A stretch of 64,000 nt of DNA from an uncultured Lachnospiraceae bacterium (GTDB lineage Bacteria; Bacillota; Clostridia; Lachnospirales; Lachnospiraceae): the NCBI GenBank assembly GCA_910583835.1, contig CAJTYM010000004.1:1-64000 (forward strand), given 5' to 3'. The position numbers and the translations under genes were made by a program. A model generated the notes under the pieces. That model was not told the origin of the DNA. It did no database searches and saw only the letters and a list, made by a program, of their open reading frames with translations. Positions 42,026 through 50,729 of the stretch are shown here, piece by piece. How positions within the stretch are numbered: the first letter of the stretch is position 1; the number at the start of each line of letters is the position of its first letter.

Positions 42026-43885
42026 TTAATATCCACGCACCTTTATTTCATACCGTTCCATCCAATCATTAATCTGAATCAGGTACGCAAGCATCTGCGG
42101 TCCTGCCATCAGCTGCCCATACCAGGGCCTCCCATAATCCGAAGGACGGGCTAGAAAGGCTTCCACTTTATCCTTATTTAAAAATTGCAGCACAGGCGCC
42201 CCACCGTCCATCAGTAACTGGCGCATTTTCCCTTTCAGGAGATTCTCATAACGTGGGTCATACGTCTTGGGATAAGGGGATTTCCGGCGGAACAGCACTT
42301 CATCCGGCAATATTCCCCTGCCCGCTTGCCGCAGCAGATTCTTCACCACGCCGTCTTTCGCCTTCATCTCCCAGGGAACATTCCACACATATTGGACAAT
42401 CCTCCAGTCCGCAAAGGGAACCCGCGCCTCCAATCCGCTGTACATGCTGGTACGGTCCATACGGTTGAGCAAAGTCTGCATGAACCACCGAAGATTCAGC
42501 CAGGAAATCTCCCTCCGCCTCGCCTCCTGCGGACTGTCCTCTGCGCATCTTGGCGTCTGGGCGACCGACTTCTGATAGCATTCTTTCACGTATTCATCCA
42601 TATGGAGGTAATCTATAAAATCATCTGCCAGCAGTTCTTTTCGAGGAGACAAATCCATCGTCCAGGGAAACGTATCCGCCTGAAAGCATTCTTCCCGGTG
42701 GAACCAGGGATATCCCCCAAAAATCTCATCCGCACACTCCCCAGTCAATGTCACCTTATGGCTCTGGCTGACCTGCGAACAGAAATACAGCATGGAAGAA
42801 TCCACGTCCGCCATCGCCGGCAAATCGTGCGCTTTCACCGAATCGGAAAGCATTGCAATCTGATGCTCATTGTCACACTCCAGAAAATGATGCTCGGAAC
42901 CAATATAGTTCACCATCTTCTCCACGTAAGGTCTGTCCTGGGAAGGCTGAAAAGCATTTGCCTTAAAATTCTTCTGGTTATCTACGAAATCAAAGGAAAA
43001 AGTCGTCAGCTGCCTGCCCTGTTTCTTCAATTCCACAGCGCATATGGCGGATACCAAGCTGCTGTCCACGCCACCGGACAAAAACGTACAGATGGGCACA
43101 TCCGACACCATCTGCCTGCGGACTGCATCCTGCACCAGTTCAGAAACCATCTCCACTGTCTTCCCATAACTGTCCGTATGGGGACAACTCTGCAGCTGCC
43201 AATAAACTTTCCTCTGCAGCGCCCGCTTCCTTCCATAGGTAATATATTCTCCCGGACACACTTCCCGCATACCTTTAAACACGCCGCAGCCCGCGCTCCT
43301 CGCCGGACCGATGCCGAAAATCTCATTCAGCCCATCCCTGTCAAGTTCCGCCGTCACAGACGGATGAGCCAGAATTCCTTTCGGTTCTGAGGCAAAGATA
43401 AGTTCATCATCTTTTTTTATATAAAACAATGGCTTCACGCCCATAGGGTCACGGAAGAGATACACCATATCCTCCCGCTCATCCAAAATGGCAAAGGCAA
43501 AAATGCCGTTCAGCTTAGAGGCAATCCCTGCCCCATACTCCATAAACCCTAAAAGAATCACTTCCGTATCACATGATGTCTCAAACTGCCATCCTTTATC
43601 TTTGAGTTCCTCACGCAGCTCCTGGGCATTGTACAATTCTCCATTATAGGCTATGGCACAGGTACGCCCTTCCCTTCCCCGCACCATCGGCTGATGTCCG
43701 CCGGACAAATCAATGATAGACAGACGGCTGTGCGCCAGCCCGCATTGCCCGCTCAGATAAATCCCGGCATCATCCGGTCCCCTCCGGCGAAGTTTTTCAT
43801 GCATAGCAACAAGGATGGAACGGTAATACGTCCCATCCTTCTCATAATCCTTCTCTCTATGATAAAATCCCGCTATTCCGCACAT
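42026..43885 (-). CDS. asnB: asparagine synthase (glutamine-hydrolysing)
   Basis: AsnB makes asparagine from aspartate, ATP and glutamine. The 619-residue protein has the N-terminal glutaminase with Cys2 (MCGIAGFYHRE), RGPDDAGIY and AYNGELYN. The synthetase domain shows the PPi loop TFLSGGVDSSLVSA and TLTGECADEIFGGYPW. GLEARVPFADWRIVQYV is the conserved C-terminal segment. ACAGGAG precedes the ATG. It stands alone, with palindromic elements downstream. Confidence 0.96.
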   Translation of the reverse strand: MCGIAGFYHREKDYEKDGTYYRSILVAMHEKLRRRGPDDAGIYLSGQCGLAHSRLSIIDLSGGHQPMVRGREGRTCAIAYNGELYNAQELREELKDKGWQFETSCDTEVILLGFMEYGAGIASKLNGIFAFAILDEREDMVYLFRDPMGVKPLFYIKKDDELIFASEPKGILAHPSVTAELDRDGLNEIFGIGPARSAGCGVFKGMREVCPGEYITYGRKRALQRKVYWQLQSCPHTDSYGKTVEMVSELVQDAVRRQMVSDVPICTFLSGGVDSSLVSAICAVELKKQGRQLTTFSFDFVDNQKNFKANAFQPSQDRPYVEKMVNYIGSEHHFLECDNEHQIAMLSDSVKAHDLPAMADVDSSMLYFCSQVSQSHKVTLTGECADEIFGGYPWFHREECFQADTFPWTMDLSPRKELLADDFIDYLHMDEYVKECYQKSVAQTPRCAEDSPQEARRREISWLNLRWFMQTLLNRMDRTSMYSGLEARVPFADWRIVQYVWNVPWEMKAKDGVVKNLLRQAGRGILPDEVLFRRKSPYPKTYDPRYENLLKGKMRQLLMDGGAPVLQFLNKDKVEAFLARPSDYGRPWYGQLMAGPQMLAYLIQINDWMERYEIKVRGY

Positions 43886-43959
43886 ATTTTTACTCCTGTT
43901 TTCACATTTATTTCATTATATCAAATAAAAACCAAAAATATGTACGTTATCTGAACTTC

Positions 43960-44310
43960 TTATTTATACCGGTTGATAACTTCGAGAATCTGCGCCTGCA
44001 CCGGAAGGATATCAACCAAAATCTTCCTTGCCTCCTCAGGCTTATCCTGGCGCAATAAATCAACAATATCAGTATACGCCTTGTACAGCGGTGTCAAAGA
44101 TAAGTTCCCTGTGGCGCCCTTGATGGCATGTGCATTTTCAATTACCTGCTGATAATCGTTGGCATCAAAATCCGGATCCACCGGAGCCTTCTCCATCATA
44201 GACTGGATAGAACCCAGCATCCTCTTATAAAATGCCTCATTGTTATTCAGACGCTTCATCGCCTCGTCAATATTCACACCTAAATTTTTTAACTCTTCCA
44301 ACATACCCAT
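43960..44310 (-). CDS. Hpt domain protein (histidine phosphotransfer)
   Basis: A 116-residue single-domain Hpt protein. The phosphorylated histidine is expected in NAHAIKGATGNLSL, which fits the HxxKG pattern, and the rest is a four-helix bundle (MKRLNNNEAFYKRML). It would shuttle phosphate between a hybrid sensor kinase and a response regulator, none of which is in the window. AAAGGAAAG precedes the ATG. It lies 39 bp after the PAP2 gene and may be co-transcribed with it. Confidence 0.88.
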   Translation of the reverse strand: MGMLEELKNLGVNIDEAMKRLNNNEAFYKRMLGSIQSMMEKAPVDPDFDANDYQQVIENAHAIKGATGNLSLTPLYKAYTDIVDLLRQDKPEEARKILVDILPVQAQILEVINRYK

Positions 44311-44349
44311 GACGTCTTTCCTTTCTACTCGATATAATATAAGAGCCGT

Positions 44350-45042
44350 TTAAATCTCGCGGTATCTTCTCTTCTCATGATATTGCCCCTCGTATGCCTC
44401 TCTCCTGCCAGGCTGCCAGTCCCTTGCATATACCAAGGTATACATTACCAGCGCCATCAGACATCCGGTGATTACATCAAATACCGAATGCTGTTTCAGG
44501 AACATGGTAGATGCAATAATTGAAAGCATCATCACAAAGGAACCTCTCTTCACCCACTTTTTCTCTCTCAGCTTCTCACTGTGCATAACCGCCATGTGTA
44601 CGCCAAGGGAATTATATACATGGATGCTTGGAAACAGGTTGGTGGGGGTATCAAGCATGTACAGCCCTTTTACCATTGAGATAAATATGTTATCCCTCTC
44701 AAATACCCGCGGACGGAGATAATGCCCATTCGGGTATACCGTTGACACAACAAGAAACACCGTCATGCCCACAAACAGAAATGTACAAATCTTATAATAA
44801 TCCTGCACATCCTTGAAAAAGAACCAGGCAATCGCAAACGCCACATATCCAAACCACAGAAGGTATGGGACAATGAATATTTCCACAAAGGGAATATAAT
44901 CATCCACCGCCATATGTACAATATGGAAACGCCTGGTTACTGTCCGTTCTACATAGATAAACCACAGCTGATAGATAATCAGATATGATAAAATCCATCC
45001 ATGCCGGTAACGGTAGAGGAGCTCTTTTACCTTTTCTCTCAT
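44350..45042 (-). CDS. PAP2-superfamily membrane phosphatase
   Basis: A roughly 230-residue multipass membrane protein of the PAP2 family. The family motif parts are FPSIHVYNSLGVH, corresponding to PSxH, and KQHSVFDVITG with the last His and Asp. The first motif (KxxxxxxRP) is only weakly recognisable near LRPRVFERDN. Five to six membrane segments are visible. It probably removes phosphate from lipid substrates in the membrane, similar to inositol-phosphoceramide or PAP2 lipid enzymes. AAAGGTGG lies five bases before the chosen ATG. Confidence 0.85.
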   Translation of the reverse strand: MREKVKELLYRYRHGWILSYLIIYQLWFIYVERTVTRRFHIVHMAVDDYIPFVEIFIVPYLLWFGYVAFAIAWFFFKDVQDYYKICTFLFVGMTVFLVVSTVYPNGHYLRPRVFERDNIFISMVKGLYMLDTPTNLFPSIHVYNSLGVHMAVMHSEKLREKKWVKRGSFVMMLSIIASTMFLKQHSVFDVITGCLMALVMYTLVYARDWQPGRREAYEGQYHEKRRYREI

Positions 45043-45159
45043 ACTTACCACCTTTAATTCTTGTTCTGCACACTGTCAAACTGCATTATAGCACAAGAAT
45101 TCTGTAGAAACAATGGGATTTTTTAATTTAAGATATTTTTAAGAACTGTATCACTTATT

Positions 45160-45417
45160 TTAGTTTCTCCATTTCCTGCATTGTTCAATCCGCACACCAT
45201 TATCACTCTGCTCCATATCATAGGCAAACGTATGTAATACAGAACAGACAAAATCGCTGCATTCCCCGCAATGCTGCTGGCCTTTTTCTTCACAGCAGGA
45301 CTTCACCGGACAGCTTGGTCCCCAAAATGGCTTTTCCATCTCTGTGCATCCCTTGCACCCCATCTCTTCCCGAAAACTGCACTCACTGCACAATAATCCA
45401 CATCTTGATTCAATCAT
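45160..45417 (-). CDS. DUF3795-like cysteine-rich protein
   Basis: An 85-residue protein with eleven or so cysteines in CxxC-like pairs (CGLLCSECSF, GCKGC, CCEEKGQQHCGECSDFVC). It resembles DUF3795, small proteins presumed to bind zinc or an iron-sulfur cluster. The function is unknown. AGGAGGAAAT precedes the ATG at 45417. It lies alone, divergent from the next membrane protein gene. Confidence 0.78.
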   Translation of the reverse strand: MIESRCGLLCSECSFREEMGCKGCTEMEKPFWGPSCPVKSCCEEKGQQHCGECSDFVCSVLHTFAYDMEQSDNGVRIEQCRKWRN

Positions 45418-45572
45418 TATATTTCCTCCTTCTTGTTTATATTTTTCAGGATAGCATATAAAACAAGACAACTGTATGTCATGTTAGTTTATTTTCTCAG
45501 GCACTTGACAACAAGGACCAAGCCTGTCAAAATGAACATGGTCCATTTACATGGGAAAGTGAGGGATATTTT

Positions 45573-46244
45573 ATGCAGGCGATTGTCGAAACTTTATTTG
45601 ATACAATATACTTGGTTTCCGTTATCACTATCGGCATTATCATGATTGTGGAAAGCAAAGGAAACAGACAGTACCGCTTATTCGGCATTATGGCTGTCGT
45701 ACTTGGCGCCGGGGATTCTTTCCACTTGGTGCCGCGCGCCATAGCTCTCTGTACAACAGGTTTAGAAAACTTTACCGTAGCTTTGGGTGTCGGGAAGTTT
45801 ATTACTTCCATCACAATGACAGTTTTTTATGTGCTCTTGTATTACGTGTGGAGAATACGTTACGACATAAAAGGACAAAACAGCACAACTGTTCTCGTAT
45901 ATTTTTTATCGGCATTGCGGATTATCCTCTGCTTCTTCCCCCAAAACCAATGGTTAAGCACGGCTTCTCCGCTTTCCTGGGGTATATACCGCAATATCCC
46001 ATTTGCACTGTTGGGATTGACCATCATTATCCTCTTTTTTAAAAGCGCCAGAGAAAATAAAGACAAAAATTTCAAATATATGTGGCTGACAATCGTTCTC
46101 AGTTTTGGATTTTATATCCCAGTTGTACTTTGGGCAGATGCTATCCCTATGATTGGTATGCTCATGATTCCCAAGACATGCGCTTATGTATGGACTGTTA
46201 TCATTGGCTATCTGGCAATGAGGCAGGAGGAGGGAGCTAAATAA
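45573..46244 (+). CDS. multipass membrane protein of unknown function
   Basis: A 223-residue protein with about seven predicted membrane helices (LVSVITIGIIMIVES, FGIMAVVLGAGDSFHLVP, FITSITMTVFYVLLYYVW, VLVYFLSALRIILCF, FALLGLTIIILFF, LTIVLSFGFYIPVVLW, CAYVWTVIIGYLAM). Repeated short charged loops separate them. I do not recognise the family. A weak GTGAGGGAT site precedes the ATG. It is the only plus-strand gene in this region and sits at the edge of the accessory block with AbiH. Confidence 0.75.
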   Translation: MQAIVETLFDTIYLVSVITIGIIMIVESKGNRQYRLFGIMAVVLGAGDSFHLVPRAIALCTTGLENFTVALGVGKFITSITMTVFYVLLYYVWRIRYDIKGQNSTTVLVYFLSALRIILCFFPQNQWLSTASPLSWGIYRNIPFALLGLTIIILFFKSARENKDKNFKYMWLTIVLSFGFYIPVVLWADAIPMIGMLMIPKTCAYVWTVIIGYLAMRQEEGAK

Positions 46245-46471
46245 CAGAGAGCTCATTCTTTTTAATAGTGAATGCATTTTCATGTCAACAACTTTACCAT
46301 TCTTCACAGTGTTGCACCTTAAAGTGCCCTCATATTAAAAATCTGCTCTACTGCTTCGGTCATTGTGCCCCTACTCCAATATTCTTCGGCAATATAATAC
46401 CCCTGTTCAGCAGTCCGCTTATGAATATTCATCAAAAAACTCCGTTTTACTGCTACTCTTCCTTTATCAGT
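46245..46471. other. non-coding spacer at the accessory block edge
   Basis: I see no gene here. The right 50 bases resemble the sequence just past the second retropepsin gene (47810-47858), so the homology of the two retropepsin units extends a little beyond their stop codons. Confidence 0.4.
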
Positions 46472-46936
46472 CTATTGCCAAACAGAATGGCACAGAATAT
46501 GCAGTCTATCATTGGAATCTTCGATTCTGAGATTCCTTATATTGCTTTCATCATCTGGTATTGTGACATTGAATCTATGATTTTTATCATCAATTTCGTA
46601 AATCAAATTTTGGAACATTGTCGCGCTTAAAATTAGCTGAAAAGGGACATCTTGCAAATCTTTGCAGGCTACAATATGTGTATTTGGAAAAATAAGATCA
46701 CCAATCACAATCTTTTGCACTTCATACAAATTTCCTTTCGTACTTCCACCAAATCCACTGAAAGTAATATCCCTCCTTAAAAATGTCCCGCCCAGCATTT
46801 CAAGTATCGTTTCATCAGCTGTCCAAATAGGAAAAAATGCACCCGTATCCAACAACGCCTCAAAATTATGCCATGACTTCAGTTCAACAATTGGTCTCTG
46901 GTATTTTATGTTCATATTCAATGTAAATTGTTTCAT
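46472..46936 (-). CDS. retropepsin-like aspartic protease domain protein, copy A
   Basis: A 154-residue protein with the retroviral-type aspartic protease motif ALLDTGAFFPIW near residue 28, followed by the flap-like FSGFGGSTKG and the hydrophobic LILSATMFQNL (the second ILG-like motif). It should dimerise if active. It overlaps the small upstream gene by ATGA, exactly as in copy B. Its last 50 residues are nearly identical to copy B while the first 100 differ strongly. The substrate is unknown. Confidence 0.75.
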   Translation of the reverse strand: MKQFTLNMNIKYQRPIVELKSWHNFEALLDTGAFFPIWTADETILEMLGGTFLRRDITFSGFGGSTKGNLYEVQKIVIGDLIFPNTHIVACKDLQDVPFQLILSATMFQNLIYEIDDKNHRFNVTIPDDESNIRNLRIEDSNDRLHILCHSVWQ

Positions 46937-47175
46937 CCGAAATACCCCACTACTCCTAGCTGAAAAACATGGTCCGGCGTTGTGTATCTTCCCAAAACTT
47001 CTCCATTTGTCTGAATCTGCATCCGTGTCAGCTCATTTTTCGACTTATCTGTATATTTCACAATTGCCGTCTTTATCGTTGCATCATTATCGGGTTCATA
47101 TTCTACCTCTACTAATCCTACCCACTGGTCTGGGTATTTTTCCTGAATCTCTTCCCAGGTCAATCTTTCAGACAT
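46933..47175 (-). CDS. small protein paired with retropepsin, copy A
   Basis: An 80-residue protein beginning MSERLTWEEIQEKYPDQWVG, followed by an acidic beta-rich stretch and ending YTTPDHVFQLGVVGYFG. It has the same start and end as copy B (48299-48535), with a diverged middle. No known domain is recognised. It is translated from a GGGAGG site at 47175 and coupled to the protease gene by an ATGA overlap. It may be an inhibitor, a substrate or a partner of the protease. Confidence 0.75.
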   Translation of the reverse strand: MSERLTWEEIQEKYPDQWVGLVEVEYEPDNDATIKTAIVKYTDKSKNELTRMQIQTNGEVLGRYTTPDHVFQLGVVGYFG

Positions 47176-47280
47176 ACAAAATCCTCCCTGCATTTTTTAC
47201 ATTCTATGGTTGAAATTTTTATCATGCAGCCATTACTTTATCGCCTGCCAGCTTGATAATTTTATCTTGAACGTACACAC

Positions 47281-47468
47281 GTTTAAACACAATTTTTTAT
47301 AGTATCATAAGTATACCACACAGCCCAATACCCCCACAACAAAAAAATCAAACACTTTTGACAGGGGCTATGCATACATCCGTACAACCCAAATAGGGGC
47401 AGACAGTGCAGTCATAAAACCCAAAAAGCAAAAAAGACAGTCCATGAAGCTGTCCATGACCGTCTTTT
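47281..47468. repeat. 188-bp direct repeat, distal copy (terminator plus promoter)
   Basis: Essentially identical to 50481-50668, exactly 3200 bp away. It holds the prfA-type terminator (AAAAAGACAGTCCATG against CATGACCGTCTTTTT, 47432-47468) and, on the minus strand, a -10-like TACTAT/TATACT cluster near 47302-47320. It is therefore a transcription stop for one unit and a start for the next. Here it precedes the copy A pair. Confidence 0.9.
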
Positions 47469-47532
47469 TCCTATCTTTATTCCATTTCCACGATAGCCGG
47501 AAATCTCCGGAAACCCAGCAAAATAAAAATCT

Positions 47533-47581
47533 TCAAGCCCTATCTTCAAAGTTGCTTAACTTCGCCGCCTGGTCGGCTGCA
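47533..47581 (-). pseudogene. leftover alternative 3' end of prfA
   Basis: Read on the minus strand in the prfA frame, this fragment gives AADQAAKLSNFEDRA and a TGA stop, against AADQAAKLANMGESV in the intact prfA. The 22 bases at 47560-47581 are identical to 50757-50778 in prfA. The rest of the tail and the following 60 bp are related but diverged. It lies directly upstream of the distal 188-bp repeat in the same order as in the real prfA, so it is the 3' end of a second prfA allele left behind by an insertion. Confidence 0.8.
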
Positions 47582-47584
47582 CGG

Positions 47585-47684
47585 AACAAACGTTGCTAAA
47601 ATAACAGGCGCAGAACAAACGCTGCTATGCCCAAAAGAGCTGTGTACAAACGTTGCGATACAAAAGGCTCGGAGCAAACACAGC
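47585..47684. repeat. four degenerate 28-31-bp repeats
   Basis: The motif ACAAACG(T/C)TGC occurs at about 47585-47596, 47614-47625 and 47645-47656, with a weaker copy (AGCAAACACAGC) at 47673-47684, spaced 29, 31 and 28 bp. They start a few bases past the prfA remnant. They could be protein-binding iterons, recombinase arm sites or a decayed tandem repeat. The rest of 47685-47852 shows nothing recognisable. Confidence 0.55.
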
Positions 47685-47852
47685 CATACCCCAGCAACAG
47701 ACAACTGGAAAATTCAGCTTACATGTCAAGATTTCTATAAAATATGCACACTCCAGAATAACCTCACACTTTTCCCATAAAATACAAACTATTCCACCTA
47801 ACTCATTGAAAACCTTATTTTCCTGCTGCTTTCCCTATAAACCAGACTATTT

Positions 47853-48302
47853 TCAGGCAGAATGGCACAGAATATACAGTCTACCATTAGAATCTTCGAT
47901 TCTGAGATTCCTTATATTGCTTTCATCATCTGGTATTGTGACATTGAATTTATGGTTTTTATCATCAATTTCGTAAATCAAATTTTGGAACATTGTTGCG
48001 CTTAAAATAAGGTTATATGACGTGTTGATCTCATTATTCGCAATGATATGCATGCTCGGAAATATTAAATCACCTATCTGAATTGTCACCTGATAAAGAT
48101 TGCCGTAAGCAATACCTCCAAATCCTGTGAACGGCACTTTCTCTTTTACTAATTTTCCACCTAAAGCATTTTCCAAAATCTTCTCAGCATCTGTCCATAC
48201 CGGAATAATCGCACCTGTGTCCAGCAACGCTGTCAATGCATCATTCAAAAGCACAACAGGCCTCTGCTGTTTCTTATCAAGCCTTAATGTAAACTGTTTC
48301 AT
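47853..48302 (-). CDS. retropepsin-like aspartic protease domain protein, copy B
   Basis: A 149-residue paralogue of copy A with ALLDTGAIIPVW as the active-site motif, PFTGFGGIAYGN as the flap region, and LILSATMFQNLIYEID. It overlaps the small upstream gene by ATGA. It lies in a run with the AbiH gene (abiH - small ORF - small protein - protease), so all four could share one transcript. The first 100 residues are under half identical to copy A. Confidence 0.77.
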   Translation of the reverse strand: MKQFTLRLDKKQQRPVVLLNDALTALLDTGAIIPVWTDAEKILENALGGKLVKEKVPFTGFGGIAYGNLYQVTIQIGDLIFPSMHIIANNEINTSYNLILSATMFQNLIYEIDDKNHKFNVTIPDDESNIRNLRIEDSNGRLYILCHSA

Positions 48303-48535
48303 CGCAATACCCCCAACATTCCCAATTGGAAAATATGGTCAGGCGTTGTGTATCTCGATACAATCTCCCCATTTAATGCTTTCATCGTCAATTCACTCTT
48401 TGTTTTGTCCAAATATTTTATAACTGCTGACTCAATAGAGATACCATCATCATCTACATATTTTACATCGACAAGCCCAACCCACTGGTCTGGATATCTT
48501 TCTTGGATTTCCTCCCATGTCAATCTTTCAGACAT
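48299..48535 (-). CDS. small protein paired with retropepsin, copy B
   Basis: A 78-residue paralogue of the small protein at 46933, with the same MSERLTWEEIQERYPDQWVG start and the RYTTPDHIFQLG end. A GGGAGG site precedes the ATG. The conserved pairing of this protein with a retropepsin in two independent copies shows that they function together. Confidence 0.76.
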   Translation of the reverse strand: MSERLTWEEIQERYPDQWVGLVDVKYVDDDGISIESAVIKYLDKTKSELTMKALNGEIVSRYTTPDHIFQLGMLGVLR

Positions 48536-48579
48536 ACAAAAACCTCCCTGCATTTTTCTATATTTTATAGTTGAAATTT

Positions 48580-48780
48580 TTATTCCTCTCCAAAATCTTC
48601 CGGCACATTTTTTGCCTGCTCACTAAAATAATCACATTCTTCTATTTCACGCAGCAGATGCGTATAATTGCAGATTTCCCAACTGCTTTCTGTATCTTGG
48701 AGCAATTCCTCCAATGTCTCCCTTGAAATTTTATCGGCTGCCCCTCTCGACAATTTTATTAATAAATTCCACATTTCCAT
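48580..48780 (-). CDS. small acidic hypothetical protein after abiH
   Basis: A frame of 66 codons that overlaps the end of abiH by about 50 bases in another frame. It is helical and acidic (ETLEELLQDTESSWEI, LLREIEECDYFSEQ). The first ATG has no clear ribosome site; a later non-ATG start near the abiH stop is possible. It resembles small partner proteins next to toxins, but I cannot assign a family. Confidence 0.45.
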   Translation of the reverse strand: MEMWNLLIKLSRGAADKISRETLEELLQDTESSWEICNYTHLLREIEECDYFSEQAKNVPEDFGEE

Positions 48781-50422
48781 AGGGATGCTTATACATGCTC
48801 AGAATATCTTTGAGAATTTCAATATACCTGTTTTTATCAATCTCCTCAGATCCGTTCGCAATTTTCCGATAACATTCTATAATATCATCCCACGAAGTAA
48901 CATTTGCCCAAAAATCACTTAAAATAAAATTTTCCCTATTATGTTTGTTCACAGTTTCAATAAATTTTTTTGTAAGCCTGTCACACCCCCATGAATGATC
49001 ATAATCCTGATATTCCCAATTATCATATCTAAACTGTGTCGGTTTTTTCGCTTTGGGTTCTACATCCCTCAGTCTATCGGCAATCTCTAAAAGCTGCTTT
49101 GCATATCTCTTTCCCAAACCGTACCTCTGAAAACTATCATAAAGAGAAATAACTGTTTCTTGTGCGCAAAAATAATCAAGATCCTTCTCTTCTATTTTCC
49201 TCTCAAATTTTGAAATTATGTCCTCAAGATCTTCACCTTTATATTTATAAAAATGGTCAAACTTTACCATATCGGAAACAATTTCAAATGTGCTCCCATG
49301 AATTTTTTCCCTGCTTTTCTGTTGTCTGAACTCAATCATTGGATTATTCCCATACACATACTGAATTACCTTCTCAGGCCCAAAGACTTTGACTAAATTT
49401 GCAATCTGCTGTCCAAGTCTTGCCTTATCTTTATAAAATATGATTGTCCCAAGCCCATCATATTCAATCAGCTCTTTTAAAATATCCCCATCTGTCACAT
49501 CCAGAGAATGTCCGAAAATATATAGCTTATTTTCTTGTTTCCTTCCCTCTTTCCTATATTTATCAATCTCTGCAAGCCATAATTTATACTCATTCCCTGT
49601 TTTTTTATAAATGCGCTGATAGTACTTTTTAAACGCAATAAATTCCACTTCTTTGTTTCTTCTGTCATTAGGCAGATACTCATCAATGCCAAGTACCATC
49701 TGATTTTTATCAATACACTCATCCATGCAAAATGAATATGGTGTGCTTTGTGCTTTTCCATGAATATAACTATATTTTACATTCCCCCTGTTATATCCGT
49801 ATACCCTCTTCCACGTATCAGAATAATTAAAAGAAAGAATTGCATCTGGGTGGATTGCATCTATATCAGGATTATAATATTCAATCCTTCCCCAATTGTC
49901 TATGTAATCAAAAATATAGATCTCTAAAGCCCCGATCAACCTGTTTAAATCTTTCAGCATAATAGAAATAAGGTTTCCGATTCCATGTTCACGTGACAGA
50001 TAATTCAAAAAACTCCCTGGCACTTTTTCCTTACAACGCTTTATCTTTGCTTCATAAAACTCTCCATCTTTCTCCATATACGCATGGTATAATTCATCCA
50101 TATTCTGAATTACCTGTGAAATTTCGCTCTCAAAATCAATCCAATTTTCTTTATTTTTCAAATGCTCTTTATATGCCAATTTGAAATGTTTAATCCAAAT
50201 ATTATCGTTCAAATATTCATGTAACGCTTCATCAGCATTCGTCTCATGACTCTCAAATATAAATTTTAAATATTCATCTTCTATTTTACTTTTTGCATTG
50301 GGTTTTATTTGCACCATTGTATATACATGTTGGAACCTCTCAACAAATTGGAGAAAATCTGCATATGTTGTCGGCAAGCCATGTTCTATATCAAAACCAT
50401 TCCCTATCATTAATATATCCAT
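48731..50422 (-). CDS. AbiH-family phage abortive-infection protein
   Basis: A 563-residue protein of the AbiH family. The signature starts at the N-terminus (ILMIGNGFDIEHGLPTTYADF), then AILSFNYSDTW, a YIHG motif, VLGIDEY and FGHSLDVTDGDIL, all in the usual order of these SIR2-like nucleotide-binding proteins. An extra C-terminal region of about 170 residues is of unknown function. AbiH was named in lactococci as an anti-phage protein; its mechanism is not settled. The promoter lies in the 188-bp repeat upstream. The site GGGGCGAGAGAG is weak. The gene is AT-rich compared with prfA, consistent with transfer. Confidence 0.85.
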   Translation of the reverse strand: MDILMIGNGFDIEHGLPTTYADFLQFVERFQHVYTMVQIKPNAKSKIEDEYLKFIFESHETNADEALHEYLNDNIWIKHFKLAYKEHLKNKENWIDFESEISQVIQNMDELYHAYMEKDGEFYEAKIKRCKEKVPGSFLNYLSREHGIGNLISIMLKDLNRLIGALEIYIFDYIDNWGRIEYYNPDIDAIHPDAILSFNYSDTWKRVYGYNRGNVKYSYIHGKAQSTPYSFCMDECIDKNQMVLGIDEYLPNDRRNKEVEFIAFKKYYQRIYKKTGNEYKLWLAEIDKYRKEGRKQENKLYIFGHSLDVTDGDILKELIEYDGLGTIIFYKDKARLGQQIANLVKVFGPEKVIQYVYGNNPMIEFRQQKSREKIHGSTFEIVSDMVKFDHFYKYKGEDLEDIISKFERKIEEKDLDYFCAQETVISLYDSFQRYGLGKRYAKQLLEIADRLRDVEPKAKKPTQFRYDNWEYQDYDHSWGCDRLTKKFIETVNKHNRENFILSDFWANVTSWDDIIECYRKIANGSEEIDKNRYIEILKDILSMYKHPYGNVEFINKIVERGSR

Positions 50423-50480
50423 CTCTCTCGCCCCTTTTATGTTTTATTAAACTTGATTATTTAAACTTGAATATGCACAA

Positions 50481-50668
50481 GTTTAAACACAATTTTTTAT
50501 AGTATCATAAGTATACCACACAGCCCAATACCCCCACAACAAAAAAATCAAACACTTTTGACAGGGGCTATGCATACATCCGTACAACCCAAATAGGGGC
50601 AGACAGTGCAGTCATAAAACCCAAAAAGCAAAAAAGACAGTCCATGAAGCTGTCCATGACCGTCTTTT
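50481..50668. repeat. 188-bp direct repeat, prfA-proximal copy (terminator plus promoter)
   Basis: Identical or nearly so to 47281-47468. It contains the prfA terminator (stem AAAAAGAC...GTC with a T run, 50632-50668) and a minus-strand promoter candidate (TTGGGC, 18 bp, TACTAT) that would drive abiH. With the prfA tail it forms a 298-bp repeat to 50778, whose middle 90 bp is diverged between copies. Confidence 0.9.
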
Positions 50669-50729
50669 CCCATATTTATTCAATTCCCACCAATGCTAAA
50701 TTTTCTGAATCTCCGCTAAAATACGATTC

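Noticed and set aside
42326..43390. 354-codon plus-strand frame opposite asnB
   Set aside because: Lies entirely inside asnB on the other strand, is His/Arg-rich, and has no ribosome site.
47585..47684. CRISPR array
   Set aside because: Only four degenerate repeats with no constant spacers and no cas genes nearby.
47281..50668. Insertion sequence or transposon flanked by the 188-bp repeats
   Set aside because: No transposase or terminal inverted repeats are present; the repeats are the prfA terminator and a promoter, and the prfA tail remnant points to recombination at prfA instead.
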